64,000 bases of DNA from Pseudomonas mucoides (GTDB lineage: Bacteria > Pseudomonadota > Gammaproteobacteria > Pseudomonadales > Pseudomonadaceae), in assembly GCF_015461845.1 (NCBI RefSeq), contig NZ_JACOPW010000002.1:682001-746000 (forward strand), in the 5' to 3' direction. Numbering within the stretch: position 1 is the first letter of the stretch; each line of letters starts with the position of its first letter. The position numbers and the translations under genes are program-made. A model generated the notes under the pieces. The model did not search any database. It was not told the origin of the DNA and saw only the letters and a program-made list of their open reading frames with translations. Positions 9,021-17,617 of this stretch are shown here, piece by piece.

Positions 9021-10073
9021 TTGCCACCGCTGCTGCGCCGACTGCTGCGTCCATTGCTGGACCCGTACCGGCGCTATCGCCACGCCAGACTGATTCATGC
9101 GGTGCGGGTCTCGCTTGGGTTGCTGGCAACGATCCTGCTGACCACCGGCATCCATTTGCCGCACGGTGAATGGGCGTCGGTGACGATGCTGGTAGTGATT
9201 GGTGGCTTGCAGCACCACGGCAACATCGGCAAAAAAGCCGCCGAACGGGCCATTGGCACGTTGATCGGGGCCGGCGTCGGTCTGCTGCTTGTCGCGCAAC
9301 AGGCCTGGCTCGGAATGCCGTGGCTGACCTATTTCGCCATGTCGGTGGTGTGCGGGGTTTTCTCGTATCACGCCATTGGCAAGGGAGGCTACACGGCGTT
9401 GCTCGCGGCGATCACCGTATTTATCGTCGCCGGGCACGGTGACAACCCGGTTACGGACGGCTTATGGCGTGGGGTGGATATTCTGATTGGCATCGCCTTG
9501 GCGCTGGCGTTTTCCTTTGCGTTGCCGCTGTATGCGGTGTTTTCCTGGCGCTACAAACTGGCCGATGCGCTGCGCGATTGCGCGACGATCTACGGGCGCA
9601 TCATCAATGGCCAGCCTGTCAGCGATGACGACCACCTCAAACTCATGGGGCGCCTGAATTCGGTGATGGTGCAATTGCGCTCGCTGATGCCGTCGGTGTC
9701 CAAGGAAGTGAAAATCTCCATGACCGAACTGGATGCCATTCAGCGCAATTTACGCATGTGCATCAGTACCCTGGAAATTCTTGCCAACACTCGCCCGGAC
9801 CCCAGCGACTCGAACGCCATGGCGCAATTGCAATCGGCAATGACTGCCGAGCATCGGCAGATCCGCGTGCAATTGATCGGGATGGCGCGGGCATTGAAAA
9901 CCGGAGCGTCGCAACGGCTGAGCCGGCCCGTCGACTTGCCGCCCGCTTCAAGTCTCGAAGCGCCGGTCTACAGTCCGCTCGACGGTTATCGGCTGCTGAC
10001 CCGACAGTTCGCCGCCAACATCGGCGAGATGCGCCAGCGACTGGCCAAGACCGCGCCGCGCTGGAACATCTGA
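9021..10073 (+). CDS. FUSC / aromatic-acid exporter-like inner membrane protein
   Basis: 350 residues. About six hydrophobic segments lie in the first 185 residues (for example LGLLATILLTTG and GIALALAFSFALPLYAVF), followed by a soluble alpha-helical C-terminal domain, the layout of FUSC/YccS-type proteins but short, with only one membrane block. The GKKAAERAIGTLIGAGVGLLL segment is typical. The start given is a TTG; an in-frame CTG at 9000 has GAGG 9 bases upstream and would add MSTFSHR, so the true start may be there. It follows the GapN gene after 11-32 bp and may share its transcript. Confidence 0.75.
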   Translation: MPPLLRRLLRPLLDPYRRYRHARLIHAVRVSLGLLATILLTTGIHLPHGEWASVTMLVVIGGLQHHGNIGKKAAERAIGTLIGAGVGLLLVAQQAWLGMPWLTYFAMSVVCGVFSYHAIGKGGYTALLAAITVFIVAGHGDNPVTDGLWRGVDILIGIALALAFSFALPLYAVFSWRYKLADALRDCATIYGRIINGQPVSDDDHLKLMGRLNSVMVQLRSLMPSVSKEVKISMTELDAIQRNLRMCISTLEILANTRPDPSDSNAMAQLQSAMTAEHRQIRVQLIGMARALKTGASQRLSRPVDLPPASSLEAPVYSPLDGYRLLTRQFAANIGEMRQRLAKTAPRWNI

Positions 10074-10075
10074 CG

Positions 10076-10969
10076 TTACTGAGCCGCCAACTTGCGCGAT
10101 TTGAAGCCCCAGCCCTGCTGCATACCGGCGGCGGCCAGCAAAATCGCCGCGACGCCGAGCCACTGCAACGGTTCCAGACGATGGCCGAAGGCAAACCAGT
10201 CGACAAAAATCGCTGCAATCGGGTAGATGAACGACAACGCCCCGGTCAACGCCGTCGGCAGTTTCTGAATCGCGCCGTACAACAGCACATACATCACACC
10301 GGTGTGGACGATGCCCAGCGTTACCAGGCTGGCCCAGGCACTCGGCGCTTGCGGCAGTGCTGAAAAGTGCGCGAACGGTGCGAGCAACAGCACCCCGGTG
10401 CAGACCTGGATCAAGGCGATCAGATGGGGTGGCGTACCGGTCAGGCGCTTGATGATCAGCGCGGCAATGGCGTAAAGGAATGCAGCACCCAGCGCCAGAC
10501 CAATCCCCATCAGGTAATCATTACCGCTCTCGCCCTGCCCGCCATGGGCGCTGACAATTGCGAGCATCCCGACAAAGGAAATGCCCAGCCAGAACAGCTT
10601 CTGCAGGGTGATCTTTTCGTTGAGGAACAACGCGGCCAGGCCCACCAGCATGAACGGCTGCACGTTGTAGACCGCCGTGCCAATGGCAATCGAGGCGCGC
10701 GAATAGGATGCGAACAACAGCACCCAGTTGCCGACAATCGCCACGCCGCTGAGCACCGCCAACAGGAAAGTGATACGGGTCAGAATGCCGGGACGGAAGA
10801 AGCCGAACGCCGCGCAAATCATCAGCAAGGTGCCCGCCCCGAATAGGCAGCGCCAGAACACCACGTCCAGCACCGGTTGCCCGGACACCAGCACAAACCA
10901 GCCAATGGTCCCGGAGATCAGCATGGCGGCGCTCATCTCGAATGAGCCGCGACGTATTGATTTGTCCAT
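10076..10969 (-). CDS. EamA/DMT-family transporter
   Basis: 297 residues with ten predicted membrane helices in two EamA repeats; the first includes FLLAVLSGVAIVGNWVLLFASY and the second ends in QWLGVAAILLAAAG, the family signature. ATG 10969 follows CAGGAG by 7 bases; frames running to 11068 have no support. The gene is divergent from an Lrp/AsnC regulator 135 bp away, a common pairing for amino-acid or metabolite exporters, and is probably its target. Substrate unknown. Confidence 0.85.
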   Translation of the reverse strand: MDKSIRRGSFEMSAAMLISGTIGWFVLVSGQPVLDVVFWRCLFGAGTLLMICAAFGFFRPGILTRITFLLAVLSGVAIVGNWVLLFASYSRASIAIGTAVYNVQPFMLVGLAALFLNEKITLQKLFWLGISFVGMLAIVSAHGGQGESGNDYLMGIGLALGAAFLYAIAALIIKRLTGTPPHLIALIQVCTGVLLLAPFAHFSALPQAPSAWASLVTLGIVHTGVMYVLLYGAIQKLPTALTGALSFIYPIAAIFVDWFAFGHRLEPLQWLGVAAILLAAAGMQQGWGFKSRKLAAQ

Positions 10970-11104
10970 CTTCAGACTCCTGTGTTTGAGCGCAAAGTAT
11001 GCCAATCCACCCGGGGGCTTCTCCAGCGCAAAAAGCAGGCTAAACTCGGTTTCTGCCTTTTTTATCAAGGCAGTTTCAATTTATTGCCTTACAGAGGTTT
11101 CGCC

Positions 11105-11542
11105 ATGACCGACGATATCGACCAAGTGCTAATCAGCGCCTTGATGGAAGATTCACGACGCTCGCTCAAGGCGTTGGCGCACCTCAGCGGCTTGTCCTCG
11201 CCCAGTGTCGCCGAGCGTCTGCGCCGCCTCGAAGAACGCGGTGTGCTCAAGGGCTACACGGTGGAAATCGATCCGAAATGCTTCGGCTATCAACTCCAGG
11301 CCATCGTGCGGATTCGTCCTTTGCCGGGTCAGTTGCAGGAAGTGGAGCGACAGATTCAGGCAATCCCCGAATTCACCGAGTGCGACAAAGTCACGGGCGA
11401 CGACTGCTTCATCGCGCGCCTGCATGTACGCTCCATGGAACAACTGGACACCCTGCTCGACCGCCTCAATACCCACGCCGAAACCAACACGGCAATCGTG
11501 AAGAAGACTCCGGTCAAACGCCGGTTGCCACCGATGGCATAG
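11105..11542 (+). CDS. Lrp/AsnC-family transcriptional regulator
   Basis: 145 residues: an N-terminal winged helix-turn-helix (SLKALAHLSGLSSPSVAERLRRLEERG) and a C-terminal RAM effector-binding domain (CDKVTGDDCFIARLHV). ATG 11105 gives the canonical family length. It is divergent from the EamA transporter, which it probably controls in response to an amino acid. Confidence 0.88.
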   Translation: MTDDIDQVLISALMEDSRRSLKALAHLSGLSSPSVAERLRRLEERGVLKGYTVEIDPKCFGYQLQAIVRIRPLPGQLQEVERQIQAIPEFTECDKVTGDDCFIARLHVRSMEQLDTLLDRLNTHAETNTAIVKKTPVKRRLPPMA

Positions 11543-11599
11543 GTGATGTTTGCTCCCGACTGGCGTAGATTGAGGTTTTTCCGGCGAAAGATTGGCGGT

Positions 11600-11929
11600 A
11601 TGAAAACCCAGGCAATGCTACTGGCGGCGCTGATACTGACGGGCTGCGGCACGATTCAAACGGCCGTGCGCGGTGACGAAGTGGCGTCTAAAAGTCTTAA
11701 GGATCAGAAATCCTATTGCGGCGCCATTCCGCGAATCTACAGCGGTGTGACTTATGATTTTTGCAGTCTGAATGCGCCGCTGCAAAATGGACTGGATGCA
11801 CAAACCCACACCAACGCTCCAGCCATCGTGCTGATTGACGTGGTGATGTCCGGCGCACTCGACACCTTGCTGCTGCCCTACACCATTTACCGCCAACAGG
11901 CCGATGGCAACATCGTCATTGCCGAGTAA
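11600..11929 (+). CDS. YceK/YidQ-family lipoprotein
   Basis: 109 residues. The N-terminus MKTQAMLLAALILTGC has a lipobox (LTGC), so it is a lipoprotein. The remainder (GTIQT near the lipidated Cys, then YCGAIPRIYSGVTYDFC and TLLLPYTIYRQ) matches the DUF1375 / YceK-YidQ family, whose function is unknown. It follows the Lrp gene by 57 bp. A bidirectional hairpin terminator lies immediately downstream. Confidence 0.8.
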   Translation: MKTQAMLLAALILTGCGTIQTAVRGDEVASKSLKDQKSYCGAIPRIYSGVTYDFCSLNAPLQNGLDAQTHTNAPAIVLIDVVMSGALDTLLLPYTIYRQQADGNIVIAE

Positions 11930-11948
11930 CCCTGAATCCCAGGCAATA

Positions 11949-11973
11949 AAAAACCCGCCTAAGCGGGTTTTTT
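11949..11973. terminator. Bidirectional intrinsic terminator
   Basis: Perfect 8-bp stem AAACCCGC / GCGGGTTT with a four-base loop (CTAA), an A run on one side and a T run on the other. It lies between the convergent lipoprotein gene and yccA gene, so it can end transcription in both directions. Confidence 0.9.
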
Positions 11974-11988
11974 ACTCAAGGCCTTCGA

Positions 11989-12660
11989 TCAATCATCGCG
12001 GCTCATGATGCCAAACAGCTGCAACAAGCTGATGAAGAGGTTGTAGATCGATACATACAGGCTGATGGTCGCCATGATGTAGTTGCGCTCGCCGCCGTGA
12101 ATGATGGCGCTGGTCTGGAACAGAATGCAGACCGAGGAGAACAGCACGAAACCTGCGCTGATCGCCAGTTGCAGGCCGCTGATCTGGAAGAAGAAGCTCG
12201 CCAGCGTCGCACCCAGCAGCACGAAGAAGCCTGCAGTGATGAAACCGCCGAGGAAGCTCATGTCCTTGCGGGTAATCAGCACGTAGGCTGACAGACCACC
12301 AAACACCAGTGCAGTCATCGCGAACGCCGAACTGACCACTTCAGCGCCGCCCTGCATGCCCAGGTAGCGGTTGAGGATAGGGCCGAGCAGGAAACCCATG
12401 AAACCGGTCAGGGCAAATGCCGACACCAGGCCCCAGGCCGAGTCACGGAGTTTGTTAGTAAGGAAGAAAAGGCCATAGAAGCCGATCAGCACCACGAACA
12501 CGTTCGGGTAGCCGACACGCATCTGCTGAGCGACGAACGCCATCACGCCGCTGAATGCGAGGGTGAGAGCGAGCAAGCCGTATGTATTGCGCAGGACGCG
12601 GCTAACCTCTAGCTGCTCAGCCTGCACGCTGTTATTAACTGCGTAATCCTGTTCGCGCAT
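11989..12660 (-). CDS. yccA: Bax inhibitor-1 / YccA-family inner membrane protein
   Basis: 223 residues with seven hydrophobic segments and the BI-1 family pattern, including the terminal FNxFxxLLxxFG-like stretch (YNLFISLLQLFGIM) and acidic C-terminus (SRDD). In E. coli the relative YccA binds and modulates the FtsH protease. The start at 12660 is preceded by CAGGAG. It is monocistronic, ended by the terminator at 11949-11973. Confidence 0.9.
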   Translation of the reverse strand: MREQDYAVNNSVQAEQLEVSRVLRNTYGLLALTLAFSGVMAFVAQQMRVGYPNVFVVLIGFYGLFFLTNKLRDSAWGLVSAFALTGFMGFLLGPILNRYLGMQGGAEVVSSAFAMTALVFGGLSAYVLITRKDMSFLGGFITAGFFVLLGATLASFFFQISGLQLAISAGFVLFSSVCILFQTSAIIHGGERNYIMATISLYVSIYNLFISLLQLFGIMSRDD

Positions 12661-12783
12661 GGCGACACTCCTGTTGGTATGAAACGTTCAGTCGCAAAGA
12701 TCATAACAGACGCTCTGTAACAAGCTATGCAGAGAGTTTGACAGTGTGTTTCATTCAGGTATTATGGCGCCCGCAACGCAAAC

Positions 12784-12871
12784 GGAGGTGTGGCCGAGTG
12801 GTTTAAGGCAACGGTCTTGAAAACCGTCGACTGTAACAGGTCCATGAGTTCGAATCCCATCGCCTCCGCCA
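12784..12871 (+). tRNA. tRNA-Ser (anticodon UGA)
   Basis: 88 bases including an encoded CCA. The acceptor stem GGAGGTG pairs with CGCCTCC, the anticodon loop CTTGAAA presents TGA, a long variable arm typical of tRNA-Ser is present, and GTTCGAATC forms the T loop. The accessory island begins directly behind it, which fits use of the tRNA 3' end as an insertion site, although no second copy of the 3' end was found. Confidence 0.95.
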
Positions 12872-12880
12872 TATTTGTAC

Positions 12881-12915
12881 CGACAAAGCCCTGATTTTTC
12901 AGGGCTTTGTCGTTT
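12881..12915 (+). terminator. tRNA-Ser terminator hairpin
   Basis: Perfect 14-bp stem (CGACAAAGCCCTGA and its complement) with a TTTT loop starting 10 bases after the tRNA, followed by TTT. Confidence 0.8.
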
Positions 12916-13055
12916 CTGCGGTACATCATTTCTGAATCGTTTCCGCATCTTTTCAGTAGTTTCCGCAACCCTACCCTTCCGACAGCACCGAGTCCCGCCC
13001 AAATAAAATTGCTCGAGACAAATATGTAGGGTGTTTTGACTGTGCTCGAAAGTCA

Positions 13056-13253
13056 GCTTTCGGCCGATTCCGCTGAAAAAGTCGACGATGGTTTCCGCGG
13101 CAGAAAAGTACGCGACCGAGATTGAAATCTTTACTTTGAGCAGCGGATTCCGGGCTCAGATTTCGCATAACTGCGCGCAAAAAAGGCGTTTTCCGCAGTC
13201 AGTATGGGGGCAGTCTGGAAGGATCGACTTTTTCAACACAATCGGCCCAAAGC
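13056..13253. repeat. MITE-like element with 30-bp inverted ends
   Basis: Arms at 13056-13085 and 13224-13253 agree at 26 of 30 positions when one is inverted; both carry GGCCGATT and TTGAAAAAGTCGA. The interior (about 138 bp) has no transposase. Comparable TTTTTCAACA...CGGCC ends occur on insertion sequences in Pseudomonas, so this is probably a non-autonomous or internally deleted mobile element. No target-site duplication is obvious. Confidence 0.55.
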
Positions 13254-13501
13254 TATCCACTCATATGCTCAGCGCCTTTGGGGGATTTGGAGTAGAAGCG
13301 GCGAAGCGGCTGCGTGAAACACCCGCTTAAAAGGCTGGAACTGCTGCCCACTTAAATTTAGCTGCACACCCTGTCTTGGCCTCGCGGGGCTGGGTAAATG
13401 ACTCGACCAGACGGATACCGCCTGAACTCAGGTACGATCACCAACGGAGAATCGGACCTCAACGATGACGGAAAATCGACCTGAAGCTACCGTCTCCCCC
13501 T

Positions 13502-13543
13502 GGCAGATTGGAGTAGAAAAAAATCTGCCCTCCAACTTTTTTC
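13502..13543 (+). terminator. Hairpin with T run, possible terminator remnant
   Basis: Stem GGCAGATT / AATCTGCC with a 12-base loop, then CTCCAAC and a run of six T. No gene ends before it on the plus strand, so it may be the leftover of a gene lost from the island edge. Confidence 0.4.
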
Positions 13544-13589
13544 TCCATTGAACGAGCCTTAGTCCAAACCACTGGTTTCGCTCAAAGAG

Positions 13590-13603
13590 TTGATTTTAAT
13601 CAA
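13590..13603 (+). promoter_or_regulatory. Perfect Anr/FNR-type box upstream of rhodanese gene
   Basis: TTGAT-TTTA-ATCAA, an exact match to the Anr consensus (TTGAT-N4-ATCAA). Its centre is about 137 bp before the rhodanese ATG. With the usual -41.5 spacing, transcription would start near 13638. It suggests oxygen-dependent control of this island gene. Confidence 0.6.
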
Positions 13604-13733
13604 GGAGCACTTTACCGCCTTCATTACATTGAAAATGCTCAAGTAGTGCTTTCCAGAGATAGCGCGTAGAGGGGGTTAAATAATTTTTTCATTCAAGGCT
13701 GGGATCGTCTGACTCTGCAATAGGAGATTCCTC

Positions 13734-14594
13734 ATGCACAAGAGAGTTCTCGTTTCGCCCTCCGAACTGGACGAATTGATCAAGCGTGAGCCCGTCGTGC
13801 TCATCGACACCCGAGATGCTGCGAGTTACGCCGAGGCCCACCTGCCGGGCGCAGTAAATATCCATGAAATATTCACGTACTTGGCTACTACCACGCCCGA
13901 GGGCCTGGCTAAGTTGCATGAACTATTCGCCCAGGCGTTTGCGAAGGCAGGCTTGTCTGGCAGGGAGATAGCGCTTGTATATGAGCAATCCATGACCACT
14001 GGATTTGGACAGTCCTGCAGGGGGTATGTGCTACTGCGTTATCTTGGCTACCCTCGCGACAAAATCAAGATTCTGCATGGCGGCTACAGCGCCTGGCGCA
14101 ACGCAGGACTTCCCAGTACCAGTGAAGCTTCCGCGCCTGTCACTGCCACGTTTCCATCTTCCAATGGAGAACGCAGCCTCTTCGTCGACCTGGACGAAAT
14201 GAAACGGATAGTTGCCACCCCCAACATCGTGAAACTCGACGTACGGGACGTTGATGAATGGATCGGCGAAAGCTCATCGCCCTATGGAAAAGATTTCTGC
14301 CCGCGCAAGGGTCGCATCCCTGGCTCCGTCTGGCTGGAGTGGTACCGGATGATGAAGCCAACCGCTCAGGGACCGATGTTCAAGTCACCCAGCGAGATTC
14401 TCGCCGAGTGCGCTACGGTCGGAATCGGCCCCGATACACCTGTGGTCGTGTTTTGCTTCAAAGGCGCACGTGCTTCCAATACCTTTGTGGCATTGGAAGA
14501 AGCCGGAATCAGGAACGTTCGCCTTTACCTCGGGTCCTGGAACGAATGGTCCCGAGACTTGACGTTACCCATTGAGGAAGGCCTTCCCTATTAG
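13734..14594 (+). CDS. Tandem-domain rhodanese sulfurtransferase
   Basis: 286 residues with two rhodanese modules, about 5-125 and 150-280. The second has the active-site loop CFKGARAS with the catalytic cysteine at about 241. In the first the equivalent loop reads EQSMTTGFG with no cysteine in the loop, so this module is structural, as in many two-domain sulfurtransferases. No signal peptide, so probably cytoplasmic. It would move sulfane sulfur from thiosulfate or persulfide to a thiol acceptor. ATG follows TAGGAG. It is the first gene of the sulfur island and carries an Anr-type box upstream. Confidence 0.85.
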   Translation: MHKRVLVSPSELDELIKREPVVLIDTRDAASYAEAHLPGAVNIHEIFTYLATTTPEGLAKLHELFAQAFAKAGLSGREIALVYEQSMTTGFGQSCRGYVLLRYLGYPRDKIKILHGGYSAWRNAGLPSTSEASAPVTATFPSSNGERSLFVDLDEMKRIVATPNIVKLDVRDVDEWIGESSSPYGKDFCPRKGRIPGSVWLEWYRMMKPTAQGPMFKSPSEILAECATVGIGPDTPVVVFCFKGARASNTFVALEEAGIRNVRLYLGSWNEWSRDLTLPIEEGLPY

Positions 14595-14845
14595 AAATAC
14601 TTGCAGCCAGCCGGGCTGGTTCCTGGCCAAATGTTATCGTCAGACCAGTAAACCGGCATTCCCCTTGTGGAGATGCCGATGTCTGCATGACTACTGTTCG
14701 TATTGATCGGAACCGTCAGCAGCATCACGGCCGAGGTATTGGCGGCGGGCTGATCGTCGTGCCAGCTATACATCAGTTGAAAAATGGGCCTTTCGCACAA
14801 ATCCCACTCGGAGCGAATTCCATACCAACAGTCCACGATCAGCAT
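14591..14845 (-). CDS. Hypothetical 84-residue protein after the P-type ATPase
   Basis: Begins MLIVDCWYG and ends AGCKYF; rich in Trp, Cys and Tyr, with no membrane segment and no family I recognise. It starts 40 bp after the ATPase stop in the same direction, with AAGG just before the ATG, and ends tail-to-tail with the rhodanese gene (4-bp overlap). It could be a small co-transcribed gene or the surviving end of a larger one. Confidence 0.4.
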   Translation of the reverse strand: MLIVDCWYGIRSEWDLCERPIFQLMYSWHDDQPAANTSAVMLLTVPINTNSSHADIGISTRGMPVYWSDDNIWPGTSPAGCKYF

Positions 14846-14884
14846 GTGGACCTTACTTCAGGATATTGCTACTCCCCGTAAGCA

Positions 14885-17617
14885 CTACTCAGCCAAATGG
14901 ATTCGAATCTGTTTTTCAATCTCGATGATTACAAAGAACGTAACGCCAATCCCGATGATCAGTAGGCCATCAAAGAAAGGGATCGCTTCAGTTGCAAAAA
15001 CCCTTTGCAGCAGTGGCACGTAAGTGATGGAAAATTGAGCGACGGTCACCATTGCAACGGTCATCCAGATGACCTTGGTGCCACGAATCCCCTTCCAGGT
15101 AAGCGATGTGCTGTAGATATTGCGAATGAAGAACAGGTGAAAAACTTCCATCACCACCAACGTGTTGACCGCAATCGTGCGAGCCAACTCAATTGAGTAG
15201 TCACGGTCGAGCGCATACGAAAAAATGCCGTAAACGCCGCAGAGAAACAGAATAGAAACAAGCACCATATGCCAGACTAAAGCACCGCTTATGAGTGGCT
15301 GTTTGCGCGAGCGTGGCGGTCTGCGCATGGTGTTTTCTTCGGTCGGTTCGAACGCCAGCGCGATGCCGAGTGTCACTGCGGTAATCAAGTTGATCCACAG
15401 AATCTGTATTGGCGTCACCGGCAGTGTAATGCCGAGTAACAACGCGACGATGATGGTCATGGTCTCGCCCGCGTTGGTAGGCAGCGTCCAGCTCAGCACT
15501 TTCTTGATGTTGTCGTAGACTGTCCGGCCTTCGCGTACCGCCGCCACGATGGATGCGAAGTTGTCATCTGCCAGCACCAGGTCTGCGGCTTCCTTGGCGG
15601 CCTCACTGCCCTTTCCACCCATGGCGATACCGGCATCGGCACGCTTCAGCGCTGGTGCGTCGTTAACGCCATCACCGGTCATTGCCACGGTCATGCCAAT
15701 CGATTGCAACAGCATTACCAGCCTGAGCTTATGTTCAGGGCTGGTACGCGCAAAAATATTGACGTCTTTTACCGCCTCTTTGAGGTCAGTATCGCTCATG
15801 GCGTCGAGGTCTACGCCAGTCAGCACCCTGTCGGGATTGTGCAGGCCAATCTGGCGACCGATGGCAGCAGCGGTGCCACCATGATCGCCAGTGATCATTT
15901 TTACGGCAATGCCCGCCGCCTGGCATTGCTGAACGGCTCTGATCGTCTCTGGTCGGGGCGGATCAATCAGCCCAACCATCCCCAGCAGTGTCAACCCTCC
16001 TTGCACATCCTCAAACTCCAATACGGTTTGCTCGGGCGGGACTGATCTAACTGCAAACGCCAGCACACGCTGCCCCTTGGCAGCAATGGTGTTTGCCTGT
16101 TCATGCCAGTAGTTCGCGTTGAGCGGTTCAGTCCCGCCAGCGTTTACGAGTTGCTTTGTGCACATGGCAAGTATCTGCTCCGGCGCGCCTTTCACATAGA
16201 TAGAGGCGTGTCGAGCATGGTTGTGATGCAGGGTCGCCATAAATCGGTGTTTCGCATCAAACGGAATGGCATCGGTGCGGGGCCAGGCCCGATGATCTTC
16301 ATCGCTGACGATTCCGGTTTTTCCGGAAAATGCCAACAAGGCACCCTCCATCGGGTCTCCCTCTACCCTCCATAAGTCTTCATGCTGACGCAGCACCGCA
16401 TCGTTGCACAGGCAGGCAGCTCGCCCCAGTTCCGTCAACGCTGGATGAGACGATAGGTCGACTGGCTGATCCGCAAGACTGATGCTTCCCGTTGGCTGAT
16501 AACCTGCGCCGTCGACCGTGAAGATGAAGTCTTGCGTGACGACCGATGCCACCATCATTTCGTTACGTGTGAGTGTGCCAGTCTTGTCAGTGCAGATAAC
16601 GGACACCGAGCCCAGCGTTTCGATGGCCGGCAGGCGACGCACAATGGCATTGCGGCTTGCCATCGCCCTGACGCCGACAGCCAGCGTAATGGTAAGGACG
16701 GCGGGCAACCCTTCAGGTATCGCTGCCACCGACATCCCCACCACGACCATGAAGATCTCGGTGAACTCGTAATGCCCGACATAGTGACTGAACACGAGCA
16801 AAAGGCCGCTGACTAACAGAATCAAGATCGTCAGCCAGCGCGCAACTACGTTCATTTGCTGAACCAGCGGGGTAGTCAGCGTTTCCACTTGTGCAAGTAA
16901 AGTGCTGATGCGTCCGATCTCGGCCGCTGTTGCGGTAGCCACTACAATTCCAGTTGCTTGTCCGCATGTCACGAGGGTGCCGCTGTACGCCATGCAAACA
17001 CGATCACCCAGGGGCGCTTCAAGGCCCACAGGCCTGGTATTTTTTTCTACGGGTACGGATTCGCCGGTCAGAATGGCTTCTTGAATCTGAAGTCTGTTCG
17101 CGCGCAGCAGGCGTAGATCAGCAGGCACTTTGTCGCCGGACTCCAGCAATACAATATCGCCCGGTACCAGCTGCTCGCCTGCAATGTTCGAGCGTTCGCC
17201 AGCACGAATGACTGCGGCGCGCGGTGCCAGCATTTGTCGGATCGCATCCATGGCTTTTTCCGCTTTGCCTTCCTGGACGTAACCGATGATTGCATTTGCA
17301 ATAACCACCGCCAGAATCACCACCGTATCCCACAGATGTTCCAGCATCGCGGTAATCGCAGCGGATCCTAGAAGCACATAAATCAGAATGTTGTGAAATT
17401 GCAGCAAGAATCGCAGCCACGCAGGTCGACGTGCTGCTGCTGGCAGGCGGTTGAAACCAGTGCGGCCAAGACGGGCTTGTACTTGGTCTGCCTGCAGCCC
17501 GACATGCTCGTTGACCTCAAGCAGGTTCGTTACCTGATCTGCAGGCAGGGAGTGCCAGGCCTCGGAATGCGGGGGGATTGGTGTTTGCTCATCTGCTACG
17601 CCGTCCACCTGCTTCAT
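14885..17617 (-). CDS. Cation-transporting P-type ATPase (P2 / Ca2+-type)
   Basis: 910 residues with all core motifs: N-terminal cation-ATPase domain, TGES (184-187), the M4 ion-site segment AAIPEGLPAV (PEGL 301-304), the phosphorylated Asp in DKTGTLT (D344), MITGDHGGTAAAIG and the hinge TGDGVNDAPALK. Around ten membrane helices, inner membrane. PEGL and the absence of CPx or heavy-metal domains place it with Ca2+/Na+/H+-type pumps rather than Cu/Zn exporters; the ion cannot be fixed by eye. ATG 17617 or TTG 17620 both fit the AGGAG upstream. It lies inside the sulfur island, where its role is unclear. Confidence 0.88.
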   Translation of the reverse strand: MKQVDGVADEQTPIPPHSEAWHSLPADQVTNLLEVNEHVGLQADQVQARLGRTGFNRLPAAARRPAWLRFLLQFHNILIYVLLGSAAITAMLEHLWDTVVILAVVIANAIIGYVQEGKAEKAMDAIRQMLAPRAAVIRAGERSNIAGEQLVPGDIVLLESGDKVPADLRLLRANRLQIQEAILTGESVPVEKNTRPVGLEAPLGDRVCMAYSGTLVTCGQATGIVVATATAAEIGRISTLLAQVETLTTPLVQQMNVVARWLTILILLVSGLLLVFSHYVGHYEFTEIFMVVVGMSVAAIPEGLPAVLTITLAVGVRAMASRNAIVRRLPAIETLGSVSVICTDKTGTLTRNEMMVASVVTQDFIFTVDGAGYQPTGSISLADQPVDLSSHPALTELGRAACLCNDAVLRQHEDLWRVEGDPMEGALLAFSGKTGIVSDEDHRAWPRTDAIPFDAKHRFMATLHHNHARHASIYVKGAPEQILAMCTKQLVNAGGTEPLNANYWHEQANTIAAKGQRVLAFAVRSVPPEQTVLEFEDVQGGLTLLGMVGLIDPPRPETIRAVQQCQAAGIAVKMITGDHGGTAAAIGRQIGLHNPDRVLTGVDLDAMSDTDLKEAVKDVNIFARTSPEHKLRLVMLLQSIGMTVAMTGDGVNDAPALKRADAGIAMGGKGSEAAKEAADLVLADDNFASIVAAVREGRTVYDNIKKVLSWTLPTNAGETMTIIVALLLGITLPVTPIQILWINLITAVTLGIALAFEPTEENTMRRPPRSRKQPLISGALVWHMVLVSILFLCGVYGIFSYALDRDYSIELARTIAVNTLVVMEVFHLFFIRNIYSTSLTWKGIRGTKVIWMTVAMVTVAQFSITYVPLLQRVFATEAIPFFDGLLIIGIGVTFFVIIEIEKQIRIHLAE

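Larger units (their letters stand above)
12916..13733. other. Gene-free stretch at the left edge of the accessory island
   Basis: About 820 bases with no convincing gene. It contains a 198-bp inverted-repeat element (13056-13253), a hairpin with T run (13502-13543) and a perfect Anr-type box (13590-13603). Open frames here are short, lack ribosome sites and show no family features. The composition is more AT-rich than the flanking core, consistent with scarred, acquired DNA. Confidence 0.6.

Noticed and set aside
12751..13002. 83-codon open frame on the minus strand across the tRNA-Ser gene
   Set aside because: It reads the antisense of the tRNA (GGGDGIRTHG, a well-known false protein string) and has no ribosome site.
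13088..13330. 80-codon frame inside the inverted-repeat element
   Set aside because: Starts within one repeat arm and runs through the other; no ribosome site or recognisable domain.
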